The notes beneath the pieces are model-generated. The model was not told the DNA's origin. It searched no databases and was given only the letters and a program-made list of their open reading frames with translations. The translations under genes were made by a program, and so were the position numbers. From contig NW_003119425.1 in the NCBI RefSeq assembly GCF_000003605.2, forward strand, positions 1,030,244 through 1,094,243: a stretch of 64,000 nucleotides of DNA, given 5' to 3'. How positions within the stretch are numbered: the first letter of the stretch is position 1; every line of letters starts with the position of its first letter. Shown here piece after piece: positions 1 through 13,000 of this stretch. The DNA comes from Saccoglossus kowalevskii. Taxonomy: Eukaryota; Hemichordata; Enteropneusta; Harrimaniidae.

Positions 1-3000
1 ACTAAGCAGGTCAGCCATAGAGCACTGCTGACAATAACAGTCTGAAAGCTAAAAAGTGTTGCAATTTACTTGGTGAGGATACAAATATTTGACAAGAGAA
101 ACAAACATGATCTCAAAAACATTTTTATTTCATATATTCTCTTAAATAAAGTATTAATTTGGCACGAGAAAAATGTACAATATTACAAGCTGTGCCAACA
201 ATTCTGTTATTTACATTATTTTAACAAAGAAAGCAAACTGAGAAAGTATTTACAAATTTGTAACAAGAAGCAATTAGAAAAAATAACAATGAAGTTTATT
301 GAAAACTAAAGCTGCTTACACCCCTTTGCATATAATGGAATAAACATTAACTGAATGCTCAATATAAGTCCCCACATATGAGTGACATGATGACGCAACT
401 GAGAAAGCTGTCCAGATGTCTAATTAAACTGTCGACATGTCAAATAAAACTGGCCCCATGTCAAATGAAACTGTCCACATGTCAAATAAAACTGTCGACA
501 TGTCAAATAAAAGCAACAACCTCTAGTTGAGGTGCACTAAACATCATCTTTGATTTCTATGATACATTCAAATCATCTAAGGAATTTTCTAGTGTTAAAC
601 CTTGGTAGCATGTAGATCAGCGTAATAATTAAATTCACTAGTACCGGTATGTATTTGTATGGAATTCATATCTCACTCATGCATGCATTAGTTCTAGATG
701 AGCAGAAGGACAATAAGAAAAATCAAAACTTTACACATATTTTATCACAAAAATACATCAAGATATATTATATTTCTACATGTAAAGTAGTGACATGTGG
801 CCAATCATATACACTGCAGTCTATTGGCCAATAAACAGTACACAGAATCTGCTTGGTTAATATGTTGTATGACTAATTAAGAATTCCATATCAGACTAGA
901 AAATTGTGGCAAGTGAAGGTAAGTAATACTTACCATCTTTGGACGGTTTTGTACATTTGACTATTACCATTTATTTTAATCTCACTTCATAAAATAATGG
1001 TGATGCAGTTCTATTAACCATACAGTTCCTGAGTACATTGTAACGCACCTCACAAAATACAAGTATTAAACCGTCCAGCAGCGTTTTGAGATTCTAGCTC
1101 TCTTTGATTATTAAAAAAAAGTTAATAAAATGATGTTAATATTTTTATTTTTAATATAATAATAACTGACTAATGACATAATTAAATGAGATGACATTTT
1201 TGCAATACTGGTAAATCACATGACCCAGGGATTTGTTTGTATCCTTGCAAAACAGTAATGATAAATCTAAAGACATCAAAACGTAAATTAACCGCGGTAA
1301 TATATGTAATTTTTATATGTAATTTAATTATTCATACATAAAATTAAAAATCATGCATGAGCACATACCATATTAAAATATTTCTCACAGTAGATAAATC
1401 AAGCATCTCAAGTTAGATTAATAATGTATGTCAAGTTTAATTAAGAATGTGTGTCAATGCTGATTATTGAAATTGTAAATTAAAATGACTGTGGGATTGA
1501 ATTACCCCCTCGCCAAGCCCTAGAAACCCAGTGAAAATGGAACAGTCTCATGAACTGATGATATACATACTTTTTTTTATCTATTTCCAAATGGTGAAGG
1601 TTTAATGTTCGGAGGAAATGATGAAAAAAATCTTCATTTCTATGAAAACAAGCCAAACAGGGTCTTCGTCAGTTAGAACAATCAAGCAGACTTCACCACA
1701 ACAATGCTTAAACCCCGTCCTGAACATTTGTGCAAACAAAAAAATTTCAAACTTCTTCTCCACAAAATCTTTTTTTATTTTTAAAATCATTCTCAAAAAA
1801 TTTTGATTAGATTTGAAATTTTTTTCATTTGTTTTTTTAATTTTTACAAAAATCTGTGACTCCTTGTTTATAACAAATACATGAATTTTTGTCATCGCCT
1901 TTCTCATCAATAGAGGTTTTAATCAAAGGCTATTGATGAATTGTTCATCTATTGCCCCAATTGTAGTTACTACTAGTATGTGATGCAAACCTGAACAAGG
2001 TCAAGGCACATGTCATTATCACATGTGATACAATCAGACACAATTTCATTTTCATGAGGGAAAGAAATTGAAAAAATGACCAATGATAGTGAATTTGTCT
2101 CTGCAGAAAGGCTGTGCAATCTTTATGCAAATTAAAACAAGATGGCAAAGAGGCTGCATGTGAAAACTGCCACAAATCCCAAATGCTGACGAAAAAATTC
2201 CCATTAAAGAATGGAGCAAAAAAGTTGCCTGTTTATAGACACTGATTGGTTAATAAGGTACAAATAATAATGCCTTTATAGATATAAATTGTTCAATTTT
2301 CTGTATGGAGATGTTGGGAATGTTCAATCTCATTATAAAATACTTAATTTAATTTAAACTCATCAGACTATATAGTCAAACTGAACCACTAATTTATCTT
2401 TAAGCAAGGAATATTGTTAGTACCGAAAACTGTCATAAGCATTTAATAAATTATTAACCTTATTAACCTAACCAGGTTCAAATGATTCAGTTAAAAACAT
2501 TATCTGAACAAGAAACTTAGCATTAACAGAGAAGATGGCTTCAGAGAACTGGCATAAGGTCGTGTAAACATGCAATACATATATATTGATGGGATTATTG
2601 ATTGGTTGATATGGAGGTTGGAACTGATAAACAGACCTGCACTTTAGTCATGTTTTCTCTGTACATAAAGCTAACTTGGAAACCAAATGAAAGATAACTA
2701 AGGACCCTGAACAAGATGGTGACATTGATTGATGTGTTTCTACTTGGTTTTCAGTCAAACTCCATTGTCAGCATGGCACGTGGTGAGTGAGTTCAGCGAA
2801 ACATCTGTCAGAGAGTCTAAAAAAAGTATAGCTGACCAAAGTACAATAAGTGTGTCATCGCTGTTTTAGAATCAGATTTGATAAAGCGCTCACACTCACA
2901 GATACTGCTTTGGCTTGACTGCTACGTAGTTTTTATAGATGGCAATATTGATAATTAAGTGATAGTTTAATTTGTGCGTTGAAGATAATGTAAAAATCAT

Positions 3001-3506
3001 TCCAGTATATAAGTTGTTCAATTAAAACAATAGATCATTCACAGGGGGAAAAAATAATTATTTGTTCAAAACATGATTTTTTTTTGTTTTTTGCTACAAA
3101 ATATGGGATTTATATACCAGAGTGATGTATCATGGTCGCTGAAAGGTAATGAAAAGTTCGCGAAAAACTTTGTAGCACATTTTCACTGGATATCTTTAAA
3201 ACAGTCAAAGTGACTTTGGCACAATGTTGGCCTCATGAACTGCTCTTAAACGACCATGTCAATTGACTGATATATGGATGTGCTCTAATACGAAATATTT
3301 TCTGCATTCACCTATTGTATTTTTTTTTTGACACTATCTTTACATTTACAAAGAATTATTTGTTATTTGTAAGTGAGAACCGTGATACAAATGTCATGTA
3401 CATTAGACAAGTATACACAATATACCATGCCAGGCACTACACGACTTAAGCATCGATAAATATACGTATAAAATAAAACATCATCAACAACATTAGTACT
3501 GTGAGC
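1..3506. other. Intergenic sequence downstream of CCDC154-like gene
   Basis: AT-rich, with one small 21-bp tandem repeat (409-513). The stretch around 1500-2230 is less AT-rich, but its short open frames match nothing I recognise. No exon with good splice sites and coding bias was found. Confidence 0.5.
409..513. repeat. 21-bp tandem repeat, about five units
   Basis: Units of the form CTGTCGACATGTCAAATAAA repeat head to tail with a few substitutions. Non-coding. Confidence 0.75.
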
Positions 3507-3512
3507 ATTTAA
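3507..3512 (-). terminator. Possible poly(A) signal ATTAAA after last exon C
   Basis: ATTAAA on the minus strand about 50 nt past the TAA of terminal exon C. It is a known variant poly(A) hexamer. Only position supports it. Confidence 0.3.
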
Positions 3513-3559
3513 TGCATTTCAAAACCATGCAGACACTGAATTTTCACTCTGGGACGCGA

Positions 3560-4015
3560 TTAACTTTTGGAAGTTGGTTTGTCAGTGTTCTCATTACTAC
3601 CTCCAGGACCTTCATCAGCTGGCACATCTCCGCCCTCAGACTTTCGATCATATTTAGTTTCTGGAGGCGGTGAATCATCTTTCGGTGGTGGCGAATCCTA
3701 TTTGGGTGCTGGCGAATCTGCTTTAGGTGGTGGTGAATCCTTTTTGGGTGGCGGAGAATCCTCTTTGGGTGGCGGTGTATCCTCTTTGGGTGGCGGTGTA
3801 TCCTTTTTGGGTGGCGGTGTATCCTCTTTGGGTGGCGGTGAATCATTTTTGGGTGGTGGCGAATCATCTTTGGGTGGCGGTGAATCCTCTTTGGGTGGTG
3901 GCGTTTCATCTCTGGGTTTTGGAGATGAAATCTTACTCCTTCCAGCATCCATGTCGTCAACCCTTTTCTTTAGACCTTCATGTAGAATTCTCAAATCGGC
4001 TATGTTCTTTCGAGT
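3560..4015 (-). CDS. CCDC154: CCDC154-like alternative last exon C (Pro-rich heptad tail, in-frame TAG)
   Basis: Acceptor TTTACATCTTCAG, phase 0. The head TRKNIADLRILHEGLKKRVD is followed by about 12 seven-residue repeats of the form D-[S/T]-P-P-P-K-x, coded by a 21-bp DNA repeat. A TAG at 3700-3698 interrupts the tenth repeat. The same frame then resumes the repeat and runs 45 more residues, ending in DKPTSKS before TAA at 3562-3560. A single base change from GAG would explain the TAG: polymorphism, sequencing error or a real shorter end. Confidence 0.66.
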
Positions 4016-7000
4016 CTGAAGATGTAAATAAAAAAAGAATATTAAAGTTCTGTACATAACGGTTTTGGTACGCGCAAAAAAAATACAGTTGCACCTGTTA
4101 CCATGGCGATAATTAAGACATAATGTATAGAAAGTTTTAACTAATTATATTTACATTCAGTAAACCTAGAACACAAGAAAGACCTGTATACAAAGTACAA
4201 GCTACAACAGACCATTTGCGAGTTTTTGGTGTGTACCACATTCATTCCATTCTGATTATATCACCAAATTGTAGTCGTTCAAAGCTGATTCGTCATGTGC
4301 ACGATCGGAGCATCATTGCATGCAAATGAGCCAAATAAATGCAATTTTTTTCTGGAATTTGCAGTGTTTCAAATCAAACATTTACCAGATAACATTGGAA
4401 AACGATTTTAGTAATTACATCTACAAACGAGAAAGTTGATTTTATGATATAGTCGGATAAAAATACCATGTGATACAACACCCGCGAGTTGTCCAATTAC
4501 AATATATACATTTTTGTACTGAAAATTAACATTATTAGGCAAAAGTACACTTTACACACATACAAGACGTAACAACTTTACAAATTCATCACAAAAACCA
4601 TGCAGATACAAGACATTAGGAACCACTTTAATACATATACATGCATTATTCCTACTAGTAATTAATTTACCAGTAATTCATTATTACTATATGTGGACTA
4701 GTACGTCACATTTACTAGTATCAACTAGTACGTCACATTTACTAGTGTGTGACATTCATCAATAATCTGTAATTACTGTGTTTACTAGTAAGTGTTAGTA
4801 GTTTGTTATTGCTATGTGTCAACTAGTACATGACATATTTTTTATATAAAAAAAAATTATTGTATTTTTTTTACAGAAGTATGATAGTTATTGATACTAT
4901 TAAATATTTTTGTTATATAGCAGTGAGTCAAAGTTTACATTACAAGCACTTTTATTATAGTTTAACAAGTCCACATTCAATTCTTTTAAGAACTATTCAA
5001 CCAGTTTTTGAATGTATAATCTATTATAATTATGTCTACTATTAAATCCAGTCTCTCTCAGACCAAAGCACCTTTATATTAGTCACAGAGGAACCCAACA
5101 AATTTTGGGATAATTAGAATTAGAGATGAAAGTACGTTGCCAGTGAGCTTATAATCATTGCTTGGTTGCTTAATAGTTGTTATACCATATTGGTGCAAAG
5201 TTTTTATGCGTTTTTTTGTTTTGTTTACTTTGTGTTAATTTTGGACAAAATAGACACAATTTTGTTGCCTCCGTTTGGGTGAGTTTACAAAATTTACATA
5301 GTTGGGAAAGACTTTCTATTGTCCTCCACTTTAAAACCCTAACCCAAACCCTAAACCTCCAGCCCGACCCCCCCCCCCCCCGGCGCCCCAATTCAATTGT
5401 ATACGCGTAATTGTATATAGATAACTACAGGTGTCTTTAAGAGAGGCATATACAATTAACTTGAGGGGTGATGGAAGATTGGGGTAGGTAGGGTTAGAGT
5501 AAAAATTTAAGGATGCAGGTTACAATGAAAGTCTTTCCTATAGTTGCAATGATTCCCAACTACGGAGAGTTAATGACATTAATTACTAAGATATATAGCG
5601 GTCATGGTAAGTAAACTTACAGAACGTCAAATTAGTCACTATTAACTCATTTATATGGACACACTTACAAAAAAGGACGCATGCATTAACATTAACACAT
5701 GGTACAGGGTCTACTATACATTGATTTGACATGAACTCTTACTGTTTCCATGGCCACAGATTCCATTTCCATAGCAACTGCAGTTTGATATTAGTTGTGA
5801 CTCCATCTTTGCAAAGCAGCAATTACAGCATGAGATAATGGGATGTTCCACTAAGGAGATCTTGTAGGGAGGGAGGGGTAGTATAGGGAGGGGTACAATA
5901 CCACAAAAAGGCTATATCTATTTTAAGCTTTTACCTGAGTGAATGAAAGTCTCAAAAACACATGTCATTTTTACAATAAATTACATTATTAATAAAATAT
6001 TCCTCTCCTCTAGTAAGATCGAAATATACCGTTGACCTGCATAGAATTTACATTGAGTGAAAAAGCACGACTCAATATCGTATTGTTTTTAATGCTATTG
6101 CTTTTTACAGTGAATTTCATGAAGGCTTGACTGTTTCTTCATACATAAAATATAAATGTTTTAAAAACTTCAAATGACAGTTGGAAACAACTTGAACAAT
6201 CACAATGCCTTGGCAAATGCGTACCATCTGCACATATAGTAAAAAATTGGCCAAAGATTGAAGAAAGCCCACAAATGACTTATTGGTAATGCGCATTATT
6301 AAATGACAGCCAAAGAAATTTGAAAATCTTTGAATTTGAATCAAGTATGAGGGTTTTCCAGGGTAAATGTTTTATAAATATTTGATATATTTCCATAAAA
6401 AAACATTCATGCCTTCCTGAAAATCACTGTACAATACTCAGAACTTGAGATAAAAAAAAAAACATTTTTTGGTATATTGAATCTTGATATTAGTGACTTG
6501 GTTATATTATTCATAGAGATTGTAAAAAGCAGTGGTCGCATGCTTTCGATTGAATTTAAATTTTGTGTAATTGTATCTGACCTACATTCAAATAAATTGC
6601 TACCGTATGTATAGTATGGGACCCACATTGAATGTACATGGCCAGTCACAATGTCCACTGCACTCAAATCAAATCACTGAGAAAACCAAACCTTTTCTAT
6701 TGATGCATCAAGACAAAATTGAAAGGTGCATTCCATTTTTTTTTAAATTCAGTATATCACAGAATTAGTTGTTTCAGAATCTCAAAAACTTTGCAAATTA
6801 CATTCAATGTGAAGTAGGAGTACCATCAAATAATGCAAGTTAGGCAACCCAGTCCAGCTGGGCAGAGTTAGACAGATCACCATGGTAGTCAGCTGTTTGG
6901 CACAAATACACGACTAGTAATAGAGTGTGGTATACTGGAGAAGCCAGAATTATTCACAGAAACTGTGGTTGTTTACACATTTTCAGTTCAATGTAGTCAT

Positions 7001-10000
7001 GTAATCTTTATACTGAAAAAGTATTCACTGTGCATACACTTGCAAAATGCAACAAAGGTGAACAGTCTATTCGATATCAATACTTTGCAAAAATTATTCT
7101 AAATCAGATTATTTTTTGCTGTCTGCTTTCTTTGAAGACTGTGTATCATCTTTCTTTTGATCATCATTGTCATCATTACTATCCCCATCATCATCATTAC
7201 TGTCATCGTCGTCATCATCATCATCATCATCATTTTCATCTGCATCATCATCATCATCATCATCGTTGTCCTTTTCAACATCCCCTTTCGCATCATCATT
7301 TTCATTGTCATCGTTTTTATCCTTTTTAACCTTCCCTTTCTCATCTTCATTTTTCTTTTCCTCCTCATCTTGACTTGCTGTAGTCTCACTTTCATCATTC
7401 TCGACTATATCTTCAAATTCTTTCATCTGATCACGAAGCTGCTTCAAGGATGTTTCAATTCCTGCAATGTCAGCATTACGCTGTACACACAAAGGGGAAA
7501 TGTTTATTTGCATATTACATGCAGAACATATGTTGATGAAAGAGGATGGAAGTATCCATGGCAACTGCCAAATCAGGACAGCCTGATAAATGGAATGCAC
7601 TTCACTTCTGTAAGTAATAGCCGGATTATGAATGAATACTCATGATGGTTTAGATTGCAGACAGTGAGCAATCTGTGGTCAGTGGCAAGGTAGTTGATGA
7701 TTTTCCAAAGTAGAAATGGGTCACTCCAACACATATTGTGGACAAGATGCAACAGGATCACTCCAAGATGCATTTGTGGTCAAGATGCAGTGTGGTCATT
7801 CCAAGATGTATTTGTGGTCAAGATGCAGTGTGGTCACTCCAAGACGTATTTGTGGTCAAGACGCAGTGTGGTCACTCCAAGATACAACATGGTCACTCCA
7901 AGATGCAGTGTGGTCACTCCAAGATGCAGTGTGGTCACTCCAAAATACAACATAGTCACTCCAAGATATAACATGGTCACTCCAAGATGCAGTGTAGTCA
8001 TTCCATGACATAATCGTGGTCAAGATGCAAATGTCACTCCAAGATGCAGTGTGGTAATTCAAAGACATATTCATGGTCAAGATGAAACATAGTCACTCAA
8101 AGTTGCAGTGTGGTCATTTCAAGAAGCATTGTTCAAGATAGTGTGTGGTCACTCAAAGACCCTTGAATGGTCAAGAAGCTGTGTGGTCATTCCATGGTGC
8201 AGTGCGATGGTCACTCAAAGATAAATTAAAAAACTACGATGTGCAATAGTAATATGTCTTCACATACATGCACCAAGTACAGAAAAATACTCCATATTTT
8301 GAAAATACACATGCTGAGACTCAATAACTTGATAATTATTGAATAGATATTTACATTCTGCTGCAGATCTAACGATCCAGTTATAAATATCAGATTATTT
8401 ATAATATCACATATTTACATTTTTTGTCAGAAATTTCTATGGAATGTATAAAATTTTGCATTTAAAAAAAAAAATTATTGCTTGTCATTTTTATCGGCAT
8501 TTTTATCATCATTTTGCTTTTTATTGCCGGATTTGCCACCGGGTACCCCATCCACTTTCTCCTGTAGTTCCTCAAACAATGTCTGCAAATCTTCAATTTC
8601 TTCTTTGCGCTGTTCATTGGAGGAAAGAAATAACATGCTATATTGAGGCAACATGTTTGTTACATAACAAAAGGTGATGCCATCAATTGGTCAAATTAAA
8701 ACGCATGTTTTAAAGTTGTGTTGTCCTCCATTATTTTATTGAAAGCAATTGACATGAAGAGTCATATATTGACAGTTTATAATGAATAACTATGAATGAG
8801 AGAGATTTCCATAGTTTTAATTGTGATTTAGATTTCAGAATCTTAGGGAGTTGTCAGGGCAACTGTGGTGATTGTAGAAATTTACTATTTGATGACTGAA
8901 GGGTGATACAAATTTGCATATGTTCCCCAAAAAAGATCGATGCTGCATACTAAATTATTTGCATCTTGTACAGACTTTGGGATTAAATTCTAAAACTCGG
9001 AGATGATGCATGAGCAAAATTTGAGGTTTTATAGCTGTGCCTTGTGAATAACCAGGCAGAAATGATCTTGAAGTTATGTGGCGAAACTAACTCACAAATT
9101 AATTCACATGCAAAGCCCTTTCAACGTATCTCATGAGACAATACAACTCTAATTCAACAGTTCATTGATTCCTAGACACACAGCTTGAGTATACTGCCAC
9201 ACATTTTGAATTTGCCAAGAATTTATAAATATTTTTTTTTCAATATTCCAGTCTATGATAAAAATATTTTGCATCTACACTGACATTAAATTTAATTCTG
9301 TGAAAAGTGGCAAAAGTTGTGAAGGAAAAAGTTAATACATCTTAGTTTTGAGAGCACGCACACAACAAATACATTTTAACTTGTAGAAAACTCCTACCAC
9401 TAGATGTAAAAAATAAAAGCTGAAAAGAAAGGGTTATCACAATATCTACAGGTGATTCAACTATTTCTATCCATGAATTAACATTAAAACAAAACAATTT
9501 AAAATAAATGTAAATCACATCTTCAAGTATGGAAACACACATGCATTTGCTCTCATCATGCCACACTTTCAATACTAAGCAAATCAAAAAAAAAGACACT
9601 GTTACACACCATGCTATGCACAAATTAAGTATTCTACCTCAAAAAATAGAATAAGATAGACCAAGGAAATCGGACAGAACACAGTTAAGTTATAGCAACA
9701 GAGGAGCGGAAAATGACGAATATCACAGAAATGGGATATGCGATATGGTACCAAGAGGGAAATATGATTTGAAACAAGCATGTTACAGTGCACAGTCCCC
9801 CCATTGTGTACTTAAATGTTAAAGACTATAAGCATATAGAATTCTGGTTATTATAAAGTGACTACCGGTAATAATAGTAGTTTTAGTGTGTGACATAGAA
9901 TATAACAGCAGAGTTAAAAACTTGCATCTCATAGTATTTTTCACAGGTTATACATGTGACAATAAATGATATCTCATTCATAGCAAAAAAACACATATGA

Positions 10001-13000
10001 ACAGCATAGCACAAATTATAAGTGTGAAGGTTTGTATTCCTAATTATTGTGACTCATAACATGACCAATTCACAGAGTTTATTTGTGTTCAATCTCAAAC
10101 TATACACATTTAAGGATAATTTAACTCCTAGTCTTGTGCATAGTAAACATTTTTCACATTTTCATAACTTTCAGAATTGCACATATGCAAAAGGTATATT
10201 TGAGGTTACAATACTTGAGTGAGCTGATAGGGGGGATTGAGTCAGCCATCTTGAATAGCTTTACAAATGTGCATCAACCTCCTAATGGTTACCCCTTTCA
10301 GCAAATTTGAAGAAAATCAAACATGTGCCAAAGGTCTGGTTCTGAACATGTCAAAATACCTGAGTTTAGTTTTGACTGTAAAACAGTCAGATGATAATAT
10401 TATTGTATGTGTGTATATGTGCCATACACCATCTAAATCCTTCCAAAGTAAATCAGTCAACACATGCACAAGATCTGCTTCTGGACATGTCAAAATACCT
10501 GATTTCAGTGTAATTTCACAACAAAAATGGCCACCAATTGGCCATCTGTGACCAACTCATGAAATGACTGCACGTACATATGTATAAGATAAGGCATTCA
10601 GTATGTGTGAGGTTTGGAGAGAATTGGTTTTGGAATGTCCAGAGAGACTTTGGACGCACATATGCATAAACAGACACTAAACCATAAGATACCCTATTCA
10701 TACTTAGTCTGAACAGGGACACAAAAAAAAAACGATGTTGGTAGCATGAGGCTGAAAGATTTGAGCAGATGAGAAAATTGTAGTTATAGAGGCTTAGAAA
10801 AAGAAATCGTAAAGATAGGGTGAGGGAAAGAGAAATCGTGAAGATAGGGGTGGGGGAAATAAAAATCACAAAGATAGGTGGTATATAGGAGGACATTATC
10901 AAGTAAGTTTCCACAATCATCACAAATATCCTGCATTGATACGTAGACTTGTATTTCATGCACATGTCAGATATACAACAACATGCCAAGCAAAAAAAGG
11001 GCAAAACGCTACCTGTTTCGTTTCATTCTGTATTTTCACATTAAGATGCGATCTTACAGTCTGTACACTTTCATTTGTCTTATCACTCTCCTCTTTCAAC
11101 TGAAAAGTGAACAGTATAAAATTATTAGTAGCCGAACATAAAACAAATTATATGAGCCATCTGAAAACATTCATGATAGAATAAAGATGTAGCCCACAGG
11201 GGTCATTCAATTCAAACAAACAAAAAGTATAAATGATGCAGTGCCGTTGAAATCGTTTTAGTAATATTATTTGAACGGTGAGAGCAAACTTGAAATGGGT
11301 GGTCAAAAAGATGTTTATAAACAAGCAGATTCTCTGTTGAGATAGCTCCGATGTTAGCAATGCACATTTCAATTAAAGAACTGAAGATATCATTAGAAAA
11401 TGAACAATATGTAAAGTATCAAACCAAAAATGACAAAAATATTCATCAAAATTAGAAACTGAAGATATCATCACAAATCTATATGTATAATATCAAAGCA
11501 ATCAGACTTGCGGTTTTCACCACGAAATCGAAAATATCACTTTTTACCAAAAATGACTTACAAAATTTCAGGATCATTCTTGTAAACTGTTTCAACACTT
11601 GTTATATAGTTATGCTTTTCGTTGTGAAGCAAACACGCTAATCATTAATGAACTACTTTTTAATTGTTCACAGCTAAATGTATACCAATCTACCTTTTCT
11701 CGCTTAATGGTATTAAAGGGAGAGATCAAATTTTGTAAATTCCAGTTGTGTACTTACATCATCTACCCTTTGGTTGATCTGTGAGGAAAAAACAAATAAT
11801 GCATTGTTAATGGTACAGCATTTTAACCTTTTCACTACCAGAATTTCTCGCCCAAATTTGTCTGCACTTAATTTCTTGTATTCTAAAATATTTCTGGAAA
11901 TTAACCCTAACTTTGGAGCCAACAGACACAATTTGGGTCAATTTTCATTTTTTTCTCAAAAGATTTGACTATTTTTGTCCCAATCTTCTGAAGGAAAGTG
12001 CAGACCATGAACAGGATTATTTTTGCATTTGTGATGAAAAGAGGAAACTGGTGGTGTAGGGGTTAACCAGGGTTTAACTGGTTCAATAGAGATAAACATA
12101 CTTCAAACTAAACTACCAAATTCCTGTAACCTAAGTAACATTAAAATAACTGTTTATACATATATACAGTGAGTACCGAATACTGTTTTTTCTTGACTTT
12201 GAACTTGCATGATATGAACATCAACAATTCATGCAACACTATTTTGCAAAGGTGTTGATGACCTATGGAGCTGTATCACTTAAAAACACCAAGCTCACCT
12301 TCTTAATATCTTCCTCCATTAGTTCCATTCTTTCCGCTGTCTCTTCATCTAGTTTTCCTTTCTTTCCTTGGGAAAGCTTTTCCTTCTGCGAGACAGGTAT
12401 AGGCGCTGCTGCGGTTCCACCACCATTGGTGATTTGTGTTTCTAGTTTGGCAATTTCCGCTCTCAGTTGCTTGTGTTTTGTGTCTAAATCATGTCTCACC
12501 ATCTGTACATCACGCGTTCTTGTAATTAAATGAAAAAATTAAGATGAAATGATTGGACTTTAAACATAAAGTCTCTGTTGTCTTTTTGGGAAGAACAATG
12601 TTCGTCAACCACTCTAGAAATCTATGCATTAAAGTGGGGGAGTCGTCACATGCGCATGCGTCAGATGGCCATAGCGTGTCATTGTTTACAAACAAGCGTC
12701 TACCCGTGAGCCGTTTTTAGCGTGTGTTGTTATTGGCGCTTGGGACTCAATTGCCACGTGTGCGCAAGTGACGACCCTCCCGCTTTAAGAGAGATGTTTC
12801 ATACCATAGTCACATATCATGGCTAACACATTTTTGACACAAGAGAATTTGTTGAATCTTTGCAAATTTATTCTTTATGATTGGTTGTTGAGGTGTCTAA
12901 ATTAGTTTGTACAAACAGAATGGCTGTCTATTAAAGTGGGGTACAGGTTGTATAATGCTACTATGGAAATCCTCACATTTTTATTCGCACTCAGCAAAAA

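Noticed and set aside
1602-1910. 102-codon minus-strand frame near the left edge
   Set aside because: No ATG-supported start with coding bias, no splice partners, no family resemblance; the Lys/Phe-rich content fits AT-rich non-coding DNA.
3567-4059. Plus-strand Gly-rich and Trp/Val-rich frames
   Set aside because: They are antisense shadows of the Pro-rich repeat in last exon C. The minus frame has the splice acceptor and the coiled-coil head.
5334-5381. Interstitial telomere sequence
   Set aside because: Only a few degenerate AACCCTAA-like units followed by poly-C. Too short and irregular.
7694-8080. Repeat-bearing frames on both strands as small proteins
   Set aside because: They are a 21-bp-based tandem repeat, open in several frames at once as expected from a unit divisible by three.
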